Below are positions 50,457 to 58,305 of a DNA stretch of 58,305 nt, one piece after another (the first letter of the stretch is position 1; each line of letters begins with the position of its first letter). The notes beneath the pieces were generated by a model, which worked only from the letters and a program-made list of their open reading frames with translations, ran no database searches and was not told where the DNA came from. The DNA is from JAJTFW01 sp964534995 (GTDB taxonomy: Bacteria; Bacteroidota; Bacteroidia; AKYH767-A; OLB10). Location of the stretch: positions 1 to 58,305 of the forward strand of contig CAZHSC010000011.1 in the NCBI GenBank assembly GCA_964534995.1, given 5' to 3'. A program made the position numbers and the translations under genes.

Positions 50457-52130
50457 ATGCTGAGAGCCTCCGGATTTGTTTTACTTTTCATTTTGTTTCC
50501 GGAACTTATTTGTACACTGAAGGCACAGTCTCTTTTCACAACTCCTATTGATACACCGGTTTATCTTTCTGGTACTTTCGGAGAATTGAGAATGAATCAC
50601 TTCCATTCAGGAATTGATTTTAAAACCGGTGGTAAAGAAGGTTTTCCTGTCTATGCTTCCGCAAAAGGGTGGGTTTCAAGAATTAAAATCAGCTTCACAG
50701 GATTCGGAAATGTGGTGTACCTGGATCATGAACAGGGATACACCAGCGTATATGCCCATCTTCATCACTTTAACGATGAATTGTCAACTTATCTAGATTC
50801 CGCTAGGTATGCATCAGAAAGCTCTGAGGTTGAATTATTTCCTGATTCCGGAAGGTTTATTTTCAACCAGGGAGCAATATTGGGCAGGAGTGGAAATACC
50901 GGTTCCAGTGAGGCACCCCATCTTCATTTTGAAATACGGGATAGAAACAGCCAGGTTCCCATAAATCCATTATTGTTTTTATCCGGCTTCATGGATTCTA
51001 TACCTCCTAAAGCAGAACTTATTTGTTTATATCGGTTAATAGAAGGACATTTTATTCAAACAGGTCAGCTTATACTTCCCCAGATTCCGGACTCAACTTT
51101 AAAAATTATTGTTCCTTACGACAGTTTATACCTGGGTATGTTATGCCACGATCCGGAAGGCTCCAGCATGCTGGGTATATATGCTGCTGAATTGAAGTAT
51201 AATGATTCAATAATATATAATTTCAATTTTGACCGCTTCAGTTTTGATGAAACGAGATATGTGAATGCCCACATTGACCTGGTGCAGACTGAAACCGGAA
51301 AGAAGCGAATACACCGGCTTTATAAATTGCCGGCGGACTCCTGTTCCATTTTTAGCAATTCGGGCAAGGGTCTCATTCAAATTCCTGATTCGGTCGTTCA
51401 AAATATAAAAATCAACTTAAAAGATTACATGGGGAATAATACTGTGATCCTTGCAGAAGTCTTTCACCAGAAGGAAACCGTATATGAGCCACCCTTACAG
51501 CCCGATGATCTTATCAGGGTCGGCATAGCATGGGAAAAGGAACTTGACACCGGCTTTAAAGTTATTCTTCCTGCCACAGCTTTGTATCAGAACGAATTTT
51601 ACTACCATCATGAACCTGTCAAATCCGACAATTACCTGTCAGACATTTTTCCGGTACTTCCGGAAATGCCTTTACCACTGCACATGTCGGGGACCCTGCA
51701 AATTCCATATCCATCCGGCTATAAACCGGAAAAAAACAAGGTGTTGATCCTCCGGCTTGACGATAAAAATACGGTGAAAGAGAGTATTTTACCCGATTCA
51801 ATATCAGAAGATTTTATAATAGGAAAATTCAGGTCTGGAGGGTATTATGTTGTTTCATGCGATACCCTTCCGCCGGTCATGTACAGATGTTTTGAAGCCG
51901 TGGATTCAGTTGACATGAAAAATTATTCATACTGCTCCATAAAAGATGATATCAGCGGAATCAAAAGCATCCGGGTTGAAATTGACCATAGATTTTCACC
52001 GGCTTACTATGATCCTAAAAAACAAATAATCAAATGGTTAAAAGATAATCGGCAGGTAGGCCCACATTGGGTTAGCCTTGAACTTTCGGATAGATGTAAT
52101 AATAAATTCAAGATTGAGTTTGCCGAGTAA
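50457..52130 (+). CDS. M23 (LytM) family metallopeptidase
   Basis: A 557-aa exported peptidase. Signal peptide 1-24 (cleavage after LKA). The LytM domain (about 30-185) has HFHSGID with His50 and Asp54, YAHLHHF and the zinc HLHFE motif, the full set for an active peptidoglycan endopeptidase. The remaining 370 residues are beta-rich repeats of unknown role. The start is the ATG just after the -7 box, not the GTG six bases earlier. Confidence 0.9.
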   Translation: MLRASGFVLLFILFPELICTLKAQSLFTTPIDTPVYLSGTFGELRMNHFHSGIDFKTGGKEGFPVYASAKGWVSRIKISFTGFGNVVYLDHEQGYTSVYAHLHHFNDELSTYLDSARYASESSEVELFPDSGRFIFNQGAILGRSGNTGSSEAPHLHFEIRDRNSQVPINPLLFLSGFMDSIPPKAELICLYRLIEGHFIQTGQLILPQIPDSTLKIIVPYDSLYLGMLCHDPEGSSMLGIYAAELKYNDSIIYNFNFDRFSFDETRYVNAHIDLVQTETGKKRIHRLYKLPADSCSIFSNSGKGLIQIPDSVVQNIKINLKDYMGNNTVILAEVFHQKETVYEPPLQPDDLIRVGIAWEKELDTGFKVILPATALYQNEFYYHHEPVKSDNYLSDIFPVLPEMPLPLHMSGTLQIPYPSGYKPEKNKVLILRLDDKNTVKESILPDSISEDFIIGKFRSGGYYVVSCDTLPPVMYRCFEAVDSVDMKNYSYCSIKDDISGIKSIRVEIDHRFSPAYYDPKKQIIKWLKDNRQVGPHWVSLELSDRCNNKFKIEFAE

Positions 52131-52135
52131 GGCAG

Positions 52136-52156
52136 AACTGACTATTATCAGTTTTT
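52136..52156 (+). terminator. Weak terminator
   Basis: A 6-bp stem AACTGA/TCAGTT (52136-52141 with 52148-52153) followed by TTTA just after the M23 peptidase stop. Confidence 0.35.
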
Positions 52157-52195
52157 ATGACAATGTTGGTCATAGACCTTGAAAAAAGTGAAATT

Positions 52196-52203
52196 TACTT
52201 TTG
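52196..52203 (+). promoter_or_regulatory. -7 box TACTTTTG for Hsp20 gene
   Basis: Exact TAnnTTTG match ending 25 nt before the ATG. No CIRCE-like inverted repeat is visible nearby. Confidence 0.55.
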
Positions 52204-52228
52204 AGATATCACTTTAAAACATAAAGCC

Positions 52229-52675
52229 ATGTCAACATTATTTAAAAGCAACACAGGAAAAATTAAGCCGGCAACCTTTTCCGGTATGTTTGATCCCTTC
52301 TTTAAAAAAGAATTAGGTGATTGGTTTGGAAAAGAATATGTAGACACTATACCGGGGGTTAACATCACCGAAAGCAAAGACTCTTATCATGTGGAACTTG
52401 CCGCACCGGGTCTCAAGAAAGAAGATTTTGTAATTAAAGTTGAAGGGGATATAATCACCATCTCCAGCGAAAAGGAAAGTGAAACCAAAACGGAAGATAA
52501 GGAATATACACGCAGGGAATACAACTATTCTTCCTTTAGCAGGTCATTCAATCTTCCAGAAATGGTGAATCAGGATAAAATTATTGCCACTTACACTGAT
52601 GGCGTATTAAAAGTTGATTTACCCAAAAAAGAAGTAACGCCCGCCGGCAATTCCAAGAAAATCAAAGTTTCTTAA
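52229..52675 (+). CDS. Small heat-shock protein, Hsp20/alpha-crystallin
   Basis: A 148-aa ATP-independent chaperone. Alpha-crystallin domain from about 45 to 135 (PGVNITESKDSYHVELAAPGL, YTRREYNYSSFSRSFNLPE, ATYTDGVLKVDLPKKE) with a short N-terminal arm and C-terminal tail. It holds unfolding proteins under stress. It is the first of four same-strand genes with stress or metal roles, ended by its own terminator. Confidence 0.93.
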   Translation: MSTLFKSNTGKIKPATFSGMFDPFFKKELGDWFGKEYVDTIPGVNITESKDSYHVELAAPGLKKEDFVIKVEGDIITISSEKESETKTEDKEYTRREYNYSSFSRSFNLPEMVNQDKIIATYTDGVLKVDLPKKEVTPAGNSKKIKVS

Positions 52676-52690
52676 GTGTTAGGTTTAACG

Positions 52691-52720
52691 AAGGCTGTCA
52701 ATTTATTGGCAGCCTTTTAT
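52691..52720 (+). terminator. Rho-independent terminator after Hsp20 gene
   Basis: An 11-bp stem with one G-T pair (52691-52701 with 52706-52716, loop of four) followed by TTATTATT; 15 bp after the stop. Confidence 0.8.
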
Positions 52721-52743
52721 TATTAATGCTTGTTTTTCTTTTC

Positions 52744-52751
52744 TATATTCG
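52744..52751 (+). promoter_or_regulatory. Variant -7 box TATATTCG
   Basis: One mismatch to TAnnTTTG, ending 20 nt before the DoxX-like gene. Confidence 0.35.
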
Positions 52752-52771
52752 CTTGAGTAAACCTGATTAAT

Positions 52772-53206
52772 ATGATTGAAAATTATATAGAACCAGCATC
52801 GTTTTTATATCTGTTTTTGCGCATCAGCACTGGCGTGGTATTTTTCATTCAGGGGTATGACAAAGTATTTAAGATCGGTATAAATGAAATTATCAAAACA
52901 GTAGGACCCAGCTACAAAAGTAAAGGCTTTCCCGACTTTAGTATTAAAATCACTTCTTTTTTAACTTCCTGGCTGGAACTTACCGGTGGGCTTCTTCTGA
53001 TTTTAGGATTCCTTAAATATACAGCCATTTACCTTTTAGGTATCGATGTACTAATAGTAATTATCGGCATGAGTATTCTTGACCCGGTATGGGATATGAA
53101 ATTAGTATTCCCTCGTCTCATTTTACTGGTACTTCTACTGTTGTTGCCTGCTGAAAAAGACATATTATCGCTTGATATTTTATTTTTTAACAAAGATGTT
53201 AATTGA
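52772..53206 (+). CDS. DoxX-family membrane protein
   Basis: A 144-aa protein with four membrane helices (about 10-28, 52-72, 77-97, 108-126). FLRISTGVVFFIQGYDKVF and WLELTGGLLLILGFL are typical of the DoxX/DoxD family. Members are linked to thiol or oxidative stress in some bacteria; the function here is not known. Confidence 0.78.
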   Translation: MIENYIEPASFLYLFLRISTGVVFFIQGYDKVFKIGINEIIKTVGPSYKSKGFPDFSIKITSFLTSWLELTGGLLLILGFLKYTAIYLLGIDVLIVIIGMSILDPVWDMKLVFPRLILLVLLLLLPAEKDILSLDILFFNKDVN

Positions 53207-53354
53207 ACTGAAAAATTTATTGAAAAAATACAACGGACATGGCCTTCACTCTATGTTATAAATTATGAACCTTTCATATTATTTCCATGTCCTTTAACAG
53301 GTCAGGATCACCTATCTAATCCCTGATTACCGCAAAAAACATGGAATTTCACCT

Positions 53355-54359
53355 ATGCAAAAGATCAGTCAGGTCGATATAAGGTCAAAGTTACGCGCAA
53401 TTAAGTGGGTGCTTTTCTTTTCCATACTTATCATGGGGGTAAAATTTCTTGCCTGGTATTTTTCAGGCTCTCAGGCGGTCTTAAGTGATGCCCTTGAGTC
53501 ATTGATTAATATTGCCACCAGCATTTTCACACTTTATAGTCTTCTTTACGCTTCAAAACTTAAGGACAAAGACCACCCTTACGGGCATGGGAAAATTGAA
53601 TATCTTACGGTAGGATTTGAGGGCGCTTTGATTTTTGGAACCGGGATTTATATAATTTATCAGGCAATACTTTCATTTTTACATCCGGTGCCACTGAAGG
53701 ATGTTGATATAGGCCTCCTTCTTACTGTCATATCCGTCGTTGTCATGTGGTTCATTGGAACATATCTTAAGAAAAAAGGGACAGAACTACAGTCCCTTTC
53801 ACTCATTGCCGACGGAGTACATTTTAAAAGTGATGCCCTGACCAGTGCGGGCCTGCTCCTTGGACTTATTTTATTTAAGGTAACAGAATGGGTTTGGATA
53901 GACCCTTCTATGGCCATACTTTTTGCGGTTAATATAATGATAAGTGGTTATAAACTGGTGAAGGAGTCTATAGACCGACTACTGGACAAAGCAGATTTGG
54001 CAACCATACAGCAGCTTACCGTATCACTTCAAAAATACCGTAATAATGCCTGGATCGATATACATAATCTACGCTTACAGAAATTTGGCCATTATCTTCA
54101 CGTTGACTGCCACTTGACTCTTCCTTTTTATTATTCGCTGGATGAAGTTCATCGACATATAAAACTGCTTGAAAACGACCTGAACAGAGATTTCAATAAC
54201 CATGTTGAACTCTTTGTACATACGGATCCCTGTCAGAAAATCCCCTGCAATATCTGCTCAATTGACAATTGTGCCTACCGTCAAGAAGCCTTTGTTAAGA
54301 AAATTGAGTGGAACACACAAAATCTCATGAAAAATAAAAAGCATTCATTGCAGTTATAA
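53355..54359 (+). CDS. Cation diffusion facilitator family transporter
   Basis: A 334-aa metal-ion/proton antiporter. Six membrane helices, SDALESLINI in helix 2 and HFKSDAL in helix 5 (the metal site), HPYGHGKIEYL in the loop, and a cytoplasmic ferredoxin-like domain from about 215. The C terminus carries an unusual Cys cluster, C-x4-C-x2-C-x4-C (PCQKIPCNICSIDNC). It exports Zn, Fe or similar ions. No clear -7 box; the gap upstream has an 8-bp inverted repeat. Confidence 0.9.
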   Translation: MQKISQVDIRSKLRAIKWVLFFSILIMGVKFLAWYFSGSQAVLSDALESLINIATSIFTLYSLLYASKLKDKDHPYGHGKIEYLTVGFEGALIFGTGIYIIYQAILSFLHPVPLKDVDIGLLLTVISVVVMWFIGTYLKKKGTELQSLSLIADGVHFKSDALTSAGLLLGLILFKVTEWVWIDPSMAILFAVNIMISGYKLVKESIDRLLDKADLATIQQLTVSLQKYRNNAWIDIHNLRLQKFGHYLHVDCHLTLPFYYSLDEVHRHIKLLENDLNRDFNNHVELFVHTDPCQKIPCNICSIDNCAYRQEAFVKKIEWNTQNLMKNKKHSLQL

Positions 54360-54390
54360 ATTATATTTATACCGTAAAAATACCGAAACT

Positions 54391-55224
54391 ATGAAAACCA
54401 TTCTATGTCCAACCGATTTCTCTAAAAGCTCAGAAAATGCCGTTAAATATGCTGTTGAAATCGCCCGTATTTTTAAAAGTAAAATTATTTTAATGCATGC
54501 GTATGAAACACCGGTTATTTACACAGATGTTACCGTATCCAGTGTTCAGTTGGATTTTGAATTGTTGCGCGAAGCAGCATTAAAACAATTAAAGAAATTT
54601 TATTCAAGGATTCTTGAAAGTGTTAAGGATGTACAGTTTGAATTGGTACTTCAACAAGGTCTCCCATCTTCAAGGACCGTTGAAATCGCCATTGAGAAGA
54701 AGGCCGATATGATAATTATGGCCAGTACCTCATCCAGCCAGATACAGCGGTTCCTTATCGGTAGCAATGCTTCTAGGGTGGTTCGTGAAGCCCCCTGCAA
54801 AGTCATGCTGATTCCTCAAAAAGCCAAATTCACAGGTTTAAAGAAAATAGTTTTCAGTACCGACCTCAGCGATGAAAATCTAAGGGCATCTAATCAGGTA
54901 GTTTCTTTCGGGCAGATGTTCAGATCTGAGATTATCTTCCTTAATGTAGATAATAAAAACCTTGTGCATGACGAAACTGATCTGAATCGCGTTACCCATC
55001 GTATCAAGCAATTTGTCCAGTATCCAAAAATGAAAGGTTATGTATGCACCGATTTGAATATTGCGGATGGCATCACCTTTTTTCTAAAAAATGAGAAGGC
55101 GGATTGCCTTGCCTTGGCCACACACCACCGTAAATTTTTACAGGCACTGGCCAATCCGAGCATCACTAAAAGAGTATCCTACAAAACAGATATCCCCTTA
55201 CTGATCATTCATCTGGAAGAATAA
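54391..55224 (+). CDS. Tandem universal stress protein
   Basis: A 277-aa protein of two fused UspA domains (1-145 and about 150-277). The first begins MKTILCPTDFSKSSENAVKYAVEIAR and ends with GSNASRVVREAPCKVMLIP, the nucleotide-binding signature. The second, IVFSTDLSDENLRASNQV, is more diverged and lacks the glycine-rich motif. It starts 31 bp after the CDF gene and may be in one transcript with it. Confidence 0.9.
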   Translation: MKTILCPTDFSKSSENAVKYAVEIARIFKSKIILMHAYETPVIYTDVTVSSVQLDFELLREAALKQLKKFYSRILESVKDVQFELVLQQGLPSSRTVEIAIEKKADMIIMASTSSSQIQRFLIGSNASRVVREAPCKVMLIPQKAKFTGLKKIVFSTDLSDENLRASNQVVSFGQMFRSEIIFLNVDNKNLVHDETDLNRVTHRIKQFVQYPKMKGYVCTDLNIADGITFFLKNEKADCLALATHHRKFLQALANPSITKRVSYKTDIPLLIIHLEE

Positions 55225-55270
55225 TTCAATGCTTTTTCCTGATTAATCAGAGGGGGATGTGAACTCACAA

Positions 55271-55927
55271 TCAAGTAAGTATCCTGCCGTCTGACATCAC
55301 CAAACGCCGGTCGGCCATACCCGCTAATTCTTCATTGTGGGTAACGATTATGATTGTTTTTCCAAACTCAAGCCTGATATCCAGAAACATCTCATGCAGT
55401 AATTTCGCGTTTACAGAATCCAGATTACCGGATGGCTCATCTGCCAGAATCAATGAAGGATCATTGATCAAAGCCCTTGCTATGGCAACCCTTTGTTGTT
55501 CTCCTCCGCTTAATTGTGAGGGTTTATGAGATTCCCTGTCTTTTAATTTAAGCAAGGATAACAAATCTCTCGATTTGGAAAGCGAAGCTTCGTAATCCCT
55601 GCCCGCGATTAAAGCGGGCATACATACATTTTCAAGTGCAGTAAATTCAGGCAACAATTGATGAAACTGAAAAATAAAACCAATATGCCTGTTCCGGAAT
55701 TCTGCAAGTTGCTTGCCTTTATATTTTAAAGTTGAGTGGCCATCAATTTCAATGCTTCCTTTGTCAGGATAATCGAGCGTACCCACCATATGTAACAGGG
55801 TACTTTTTCCAGCTCCTGAGGCACCGACAATGGCTACAATTTCAGCCTTATCAACCTCAAGGTCAATCCCATTCAGAACTTTTAATTTACCATAGGATTT
55901 TTCAAGTCCCCTGACTTTAACGAGCAT
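55271..55927 (-). CDS. LolD-type ABC transporter ATP-binding protein
   Basis: A 218-aa ATPase of the LolD/MacB type. Walker A GASGAGKST at 35-43, signature LSGGEQQR at 139-146, Walker B LILADEPSGNLD near 159-170, switch His in VTHNEEL. This group drives lipoprotein release to the outer membrane or MacB-type export. No membrane partner gene is next to it. A -7 box ends 4 nt before the ATG. Confidence 0.9.
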   Translation of the reverse strand: MLVKVRGLEKSYGKLKVLNGIDLEVDKAEIVAIVGASGAGKSTLLHMVGTLDYPDKGSIEIDGHSTLKYKGKQLAEFRNRHIGFIFQFHQLLPEFTALENVCMPALIAGRDYEASLSKSRDLLSLLKLKDRESHKPSQLSGGEQQRVAIARALINDPSLILADEPSGNLDSVNAKLLHEMFLDIRLEFGKTIIIVTHNEELAGMADRRLVMSDGRILT

Positions 55928-55931
55928 GTGG

Positions 55932-55939
55932 CAAATATA
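55932..55939 (-). promoter_or_regulatory. -7 box TATATTTG for LolD-like gene
   Basis: Exact TAnnTTTG match on the minus strand ending 4 nt before the ATG; probably a leaderless transcript. Confidence 0.6.
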
Positions 55940-56048
55940 GGAACATCAGACTTTTATAAGTACCTAGCCATTGATCAAATAGTATAATTAAGCGCAGACT
56001 TTTCATTATTTCACATAGCTATATACCTGCTTTACAGTACTTAGGCAA

Positions 56049-56056
56049 TAATTTTG
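56049..56056 (+). promoter_or_regulatory. -7 box TAATTTTG near VWA gene
   Basis: Exact TAnnTTTG match that includes the TTG at 56054 from which the VWA gene frame opens. This conflicts with that TTG being the start codon. Confidence 0.45.
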
Positions 56057-58237
56057 ACAGGAATAATTACTCTTCCACGCTCCCAATTATTGCATAGGTT
56101 TGCATTCTTAAGATACAATGGGCTTCTTTACTTAATTTTGCCGGCTGTGGGAATATCCTTGATTCTGTCTTACCCCTGGTGGTTTCTTAGCTTCTGTTTT
56201 ATTGCAGGTATTTTCTATTCATGGCTGATGTACAGGAAATCCCCATTGTTGAAGGAGGTACCGGCATGGTCATCTAAACTCCTGATTGCTTCCAGGTTTT
56301 CCTTGATTAGCTTATTGTGCTTCCTGTTGCTTGGACCCATGATCAGATCCCTGAGCCGTGAAGTGGAGAAGCCTATAATTATCATTGCCCTGGACGAATC
56401 AAAATCCATCCTTAATAACAAAGATTCTGTTCAAATAAAATCCGAAATAAGGAACAGCATCCAAAAAATCCAAAATGACCTGGCGGGCAGCTTTGATGTG
56501 AGACTCTTTTCCTTTGGCGACAAGGTTACAGAAGGCAATGACTATTTATTCAATGGAAGTGCAACCAATTTCAGTCAGCTGTTCAGATACCTCGATATTC
56601 AGTTTGACAATAGAAATGTTGGAGCCATTGTGCTGGCCAGTGATGGAATATATAATGAAGGAGCAAGTCCTCTGAATGGACCATCCAGGCTTAAAGTACC
56701 CTTATACAGCATTGCTTTGGGGGATACAAGTATCCGTAAGGATATCTTAATTGCTGCCATCAACCATAACCGTGAAGCCTATTTGGGGAACTCTTTCCCC
56801 CTGGAAATAATCATTGACGCAAAGGAAGCAGCAGGAAGTTCAACCCTGTTGACCGTAAAAGAAGACAGTGCCCTTATATTTTCAAGACCGCTTACAGTGA
56901 CTGGAAAAAATTTCCAGACAACTGTTTCCATTTTTCCGGAAGCCACAAAAAAGGGTATTCATCACTATAAGGTTTCGCTTAGTAAAATAGAAGGTGAGTT
57001 GACAGAAATAAATAACAGCAGGGATATTTTCATTGAAGTAATTGAAGAAAAGCAAAAGGTATTGATTCTTTATGCTGCGCCACATCCTGACATCTCAGCA
57101 ATTAAACAATCGCTGGAGGGCAGTATGAATTATGAAGTTAATACGGAAAGTGCAGCATTGTTTAATGGCAATTTAAATGAATATAACCTTATTGTGCTGC
57201 ACAATGTTCCGGGCAATACCTTTCCCGGAACACAGTTAATTGACAGAATTAATTTAAATGGAATTTCCTGCTGGTATATACTGGGTGCCGCTTCATCGGT
57301 GGATGGATTTAATAAATCCGGTTGCGGTTTGACAATTACACAGGCCAATCAGCAGTTGAATGATGTACAAGGTCATGTTGTAGCCAACTTCAGCCTTTTT
57401 ATGCTTTCAGATCCATTAAAAAATGCCCTTCAAAACTGGCCACCTTTAAAGGCACCCTTCGGCGTATATCAGGCCAATTCCAGTCTCTATACCTTGCTGG
57501 AACAGAAAATAGGTCCTCTTACCACCAATCAACCATTATTATTTTTTAGTGATAATAATAATCATAAACGTGCTGTATTGGCAGGGGAGGGGATTTGGCG
57601 CTGGAGACTAAGTGATTTCAATGAAAATGCATCCCACGAATTAAGCCGTGAATTGATAGTGAAAATTGTGCAGTATCTGTCCGTCAGAGAAAACAAGAGC
57701 CCATTTAAAGTATCTGCAAAAAGCAATTATAAAGAAAACGAAGCCCTTGTTTTTGACGCCCGGCTGTATAATCAATCTGACCAGTTGATAAATGATCCTG
57801 AGGTCAATTTCAGGATTTATAATAAAGAAGGAAAGGAGTTTCAATTTACCATGTCACGAACTGAAAAGACTTATACCTTAAATGCCGGTATCTTCCCTGT
57901 TGGGAATTACCGTTTTAAAGCTGAGGTAAAACTGGGCGACAAAATTTTATCTCAACAGGGTGAATTCAGCGTAAGCACTTTACAGATAGAAACGGCCATT
58001 ACCATTGCTGATCACCAGTTGCTAAACGCCATCGCTGCTAAATCAGGTGGCCTCGTTGCTTACCCTGAACAAGCGCAACTTCTTGCCGAAACAATAAAAA
58101 AGGATGACAATCTGAAAAGTATTTCCTTTATGCATAAGAAACTGGAGGACTTATTAAACCTCCCTTCGATTTTTATTGCATTGATCCTTCTCTTATCTCT
58201 TGAGTGGTTTATAAGGAAAAGGGCAGGCTCCTACTGA
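56054..58237 (+). CDS. VWA-domain membrane protein
   Basis: A 727-aa protein. Three N-terminal membrane helices (about 22-39, 41-60, 76-95), a von Willebrand A domain with intact MIDAS DESKS at 114-118 and VLASDGIYNEG, then a large beta-rich region and a last helix near 706-722. The layout recalls Bat/aerotolerance-type proteins. The start is uncertain: the TTG at 56054 lies in a -7 box, an in-frame TTG is at 56090, and the first ATG would delete two helices. Confidence 0.78.
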   Translation: MTGIITLPRSQLLHRFAFLRYNGLLYLILPAVGISLILSYPWWFLSFCFIAGIFYSWLMYRKSPLLKEVPAWSSKLLIASRFSLISLLCFLLLGPMIRSLSREVEKPIIIIALDESKSILNNKDSVQIKSEIRNSIQKIQNDLAGSFDVRLFSFGDKVTEGNDYLFNGSATNFSQLFRYLDIQFDNRNVGAIVLASDGIYNEGASPLNGPSRLKVPLYSIALGDTSIRKDILIAAINHNREAYLGNSFPLEIIIDAKEAAGSSTLLTVKEDSALIFSRPLTVTGKNFQTTVSIFPEATKKGIHHYKVSLSKIEGELTEINNSRDIFIEVIEEKQKVLILYAAPHPDISAIKQSLEGSMNYEVNTESAALFNGNLNEYNLIVLHNVPGNTFPGTQLIDRINLNGISCWYILGAASSVDGFNKSGCGLTITQANQQLNDVQGHVVANFSLFMLSDPLKNALQNWPPLKAPFGVYQANSSLYTLLEQKIGPLTTNQPLLFFSDNNNHKRAVLAGEGIWRWRLSDFNENASHELSRELIVKIVQYLSVRENKSPFKVSAKSNYKENEALVFDARLYNQSDQLINDPEVNFRIYNKEGKEFQFTMSRTEKTYTLNAGIFPVGNYRFKAEVKLGDKILSQQGEFSVSTLQIETAITIADHQLLNAIAAKSGGLVAYPEQAQLLAETIKKDDNLKSISFMHKKLEDLLNLPSIFIALILLLSLEWFIRKRAGSY

Positions 58238-58251
58238 TTTGTCAATATAAA

Positions 58252-58305
58252 TCTTCCTATCAAGTTTCTAATGCAACTTTAATTTGATTTTGTATTGATG
58301 TTGAA
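58252..58305 (-). repeat. Right copy of 54-bp terminal inverted repeat
   Basis: Exact reverse complement of bases 1-54. It begins 14 bp after the stop of the VWA gene and ends the window. Confidence 0.95.

Noticed and set aside
50039..50539. 166-aa version of the coiled-coil gene upstream of zapA
   Set aside because: The first 68 codons overlap the minus-strand promoter box and part of the divergent gene's promoter and look non-coding; the ATG at 50335 is preferred.
1..58305. Reading the whole window as a transposon or plasmid because of its terminal inverted repeats
   Set aside because: No transposase, recombinase or replication gene is present, and the cargo is housekeeping (dnaX, rpsA, pfkA, rny, rnz); an assembly-end repeat is simpler.

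Overview
The window reads as a chromosomal contig from a member of the Bacteroidota (Bacteroidetes), probably an environmental or metagenome-assembled one. The signs are type IX secretion (T9SS) C-terminal sorting domains, a LytS/LytTR two-component pair, a bacterial GH3 protein, an EF-G paralogue of the Bacteroidota type, ribonuclease Y with ZapA, and the Bacteroidota -7 promoter box TAnnTTTG in front of many genes. No tRNA, rRNA, CRISPR array, prophage or insertion sequence was seen. The two ends of the window are a perfect 54-bp inverted repeat of each other, and one 10-N scaffold gap lies at 39068-39077.

Layout. 1-5.2 kb: an Mpo1-like membrane protein, a small membrane protein, then a leftward group dnaX - GH3 protein - GT2 glycosyltransferase. 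5.3-8.8 kb: a large orphan membrane protein and a LytTR regulator/kinase pair. 9-15 kb: paaZ, an enoyl-CoA hydratase, a Nudix hydrolase, pfkA and an outer-membrane-type protein. 14.6-18.4 kb: a leftward operon of two POT peptide transporters and a thioredoxin-like protein. 18.6-24.4 kb: YbaB, a DinB-like protein, prolyl oligopeptidase with a translationally coupled lipoprotein, a GNAT/FemAB-like protein and a tiny T9SS cargo. 24.6-31.8 kb: the housekeeping run cmk - ispH - rpsA - pyrR - pyrB - STAS protein - T9SS cargo - rnz.

31.9-36.6 kb: an unrecognised 384-aa protein divergent from an EF-G paralogue whose GTPase motifs are degenerate, separated by a hairpin-rich leader, then a SirB1/transglutaminase-like protein. 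36.7-50.3 kb: a long leftward array that starts with a coiled-coil protein, zapA, a probable 6S RNA and rny, and runs after a 28-bp gap into an O-antigen/capsule locus (flippase, GNAT-like, deacetylase, acyltransferase, three glycosyltransferases, UDP-GlcNAc 2-epimerase, polymerase/ligase, DegT aminotransferase, initiating phosphoglycosyltransferase). 50.5-58.2 kb: an M23 peptidase, a stress group (Hsp20, DoxX, cation diffusion facilitator, tandem universal stress protein), a LolD-type ABC ATPase and a VWA membrane protein.

Most genes are ordinary core functions. The parts most worth a second look are the EF-G paralogue with its structured leader and its unknown divergent neighbour, the probable 6S RNA, the near-leaderless promoters (several of which create false TTG/GTG starts), the scaffold gap that appears to be a 5-bp overlap rather than missing sequence, and the inverted repeat at the contig ends. 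I did not find a clearly new multi-gene system.
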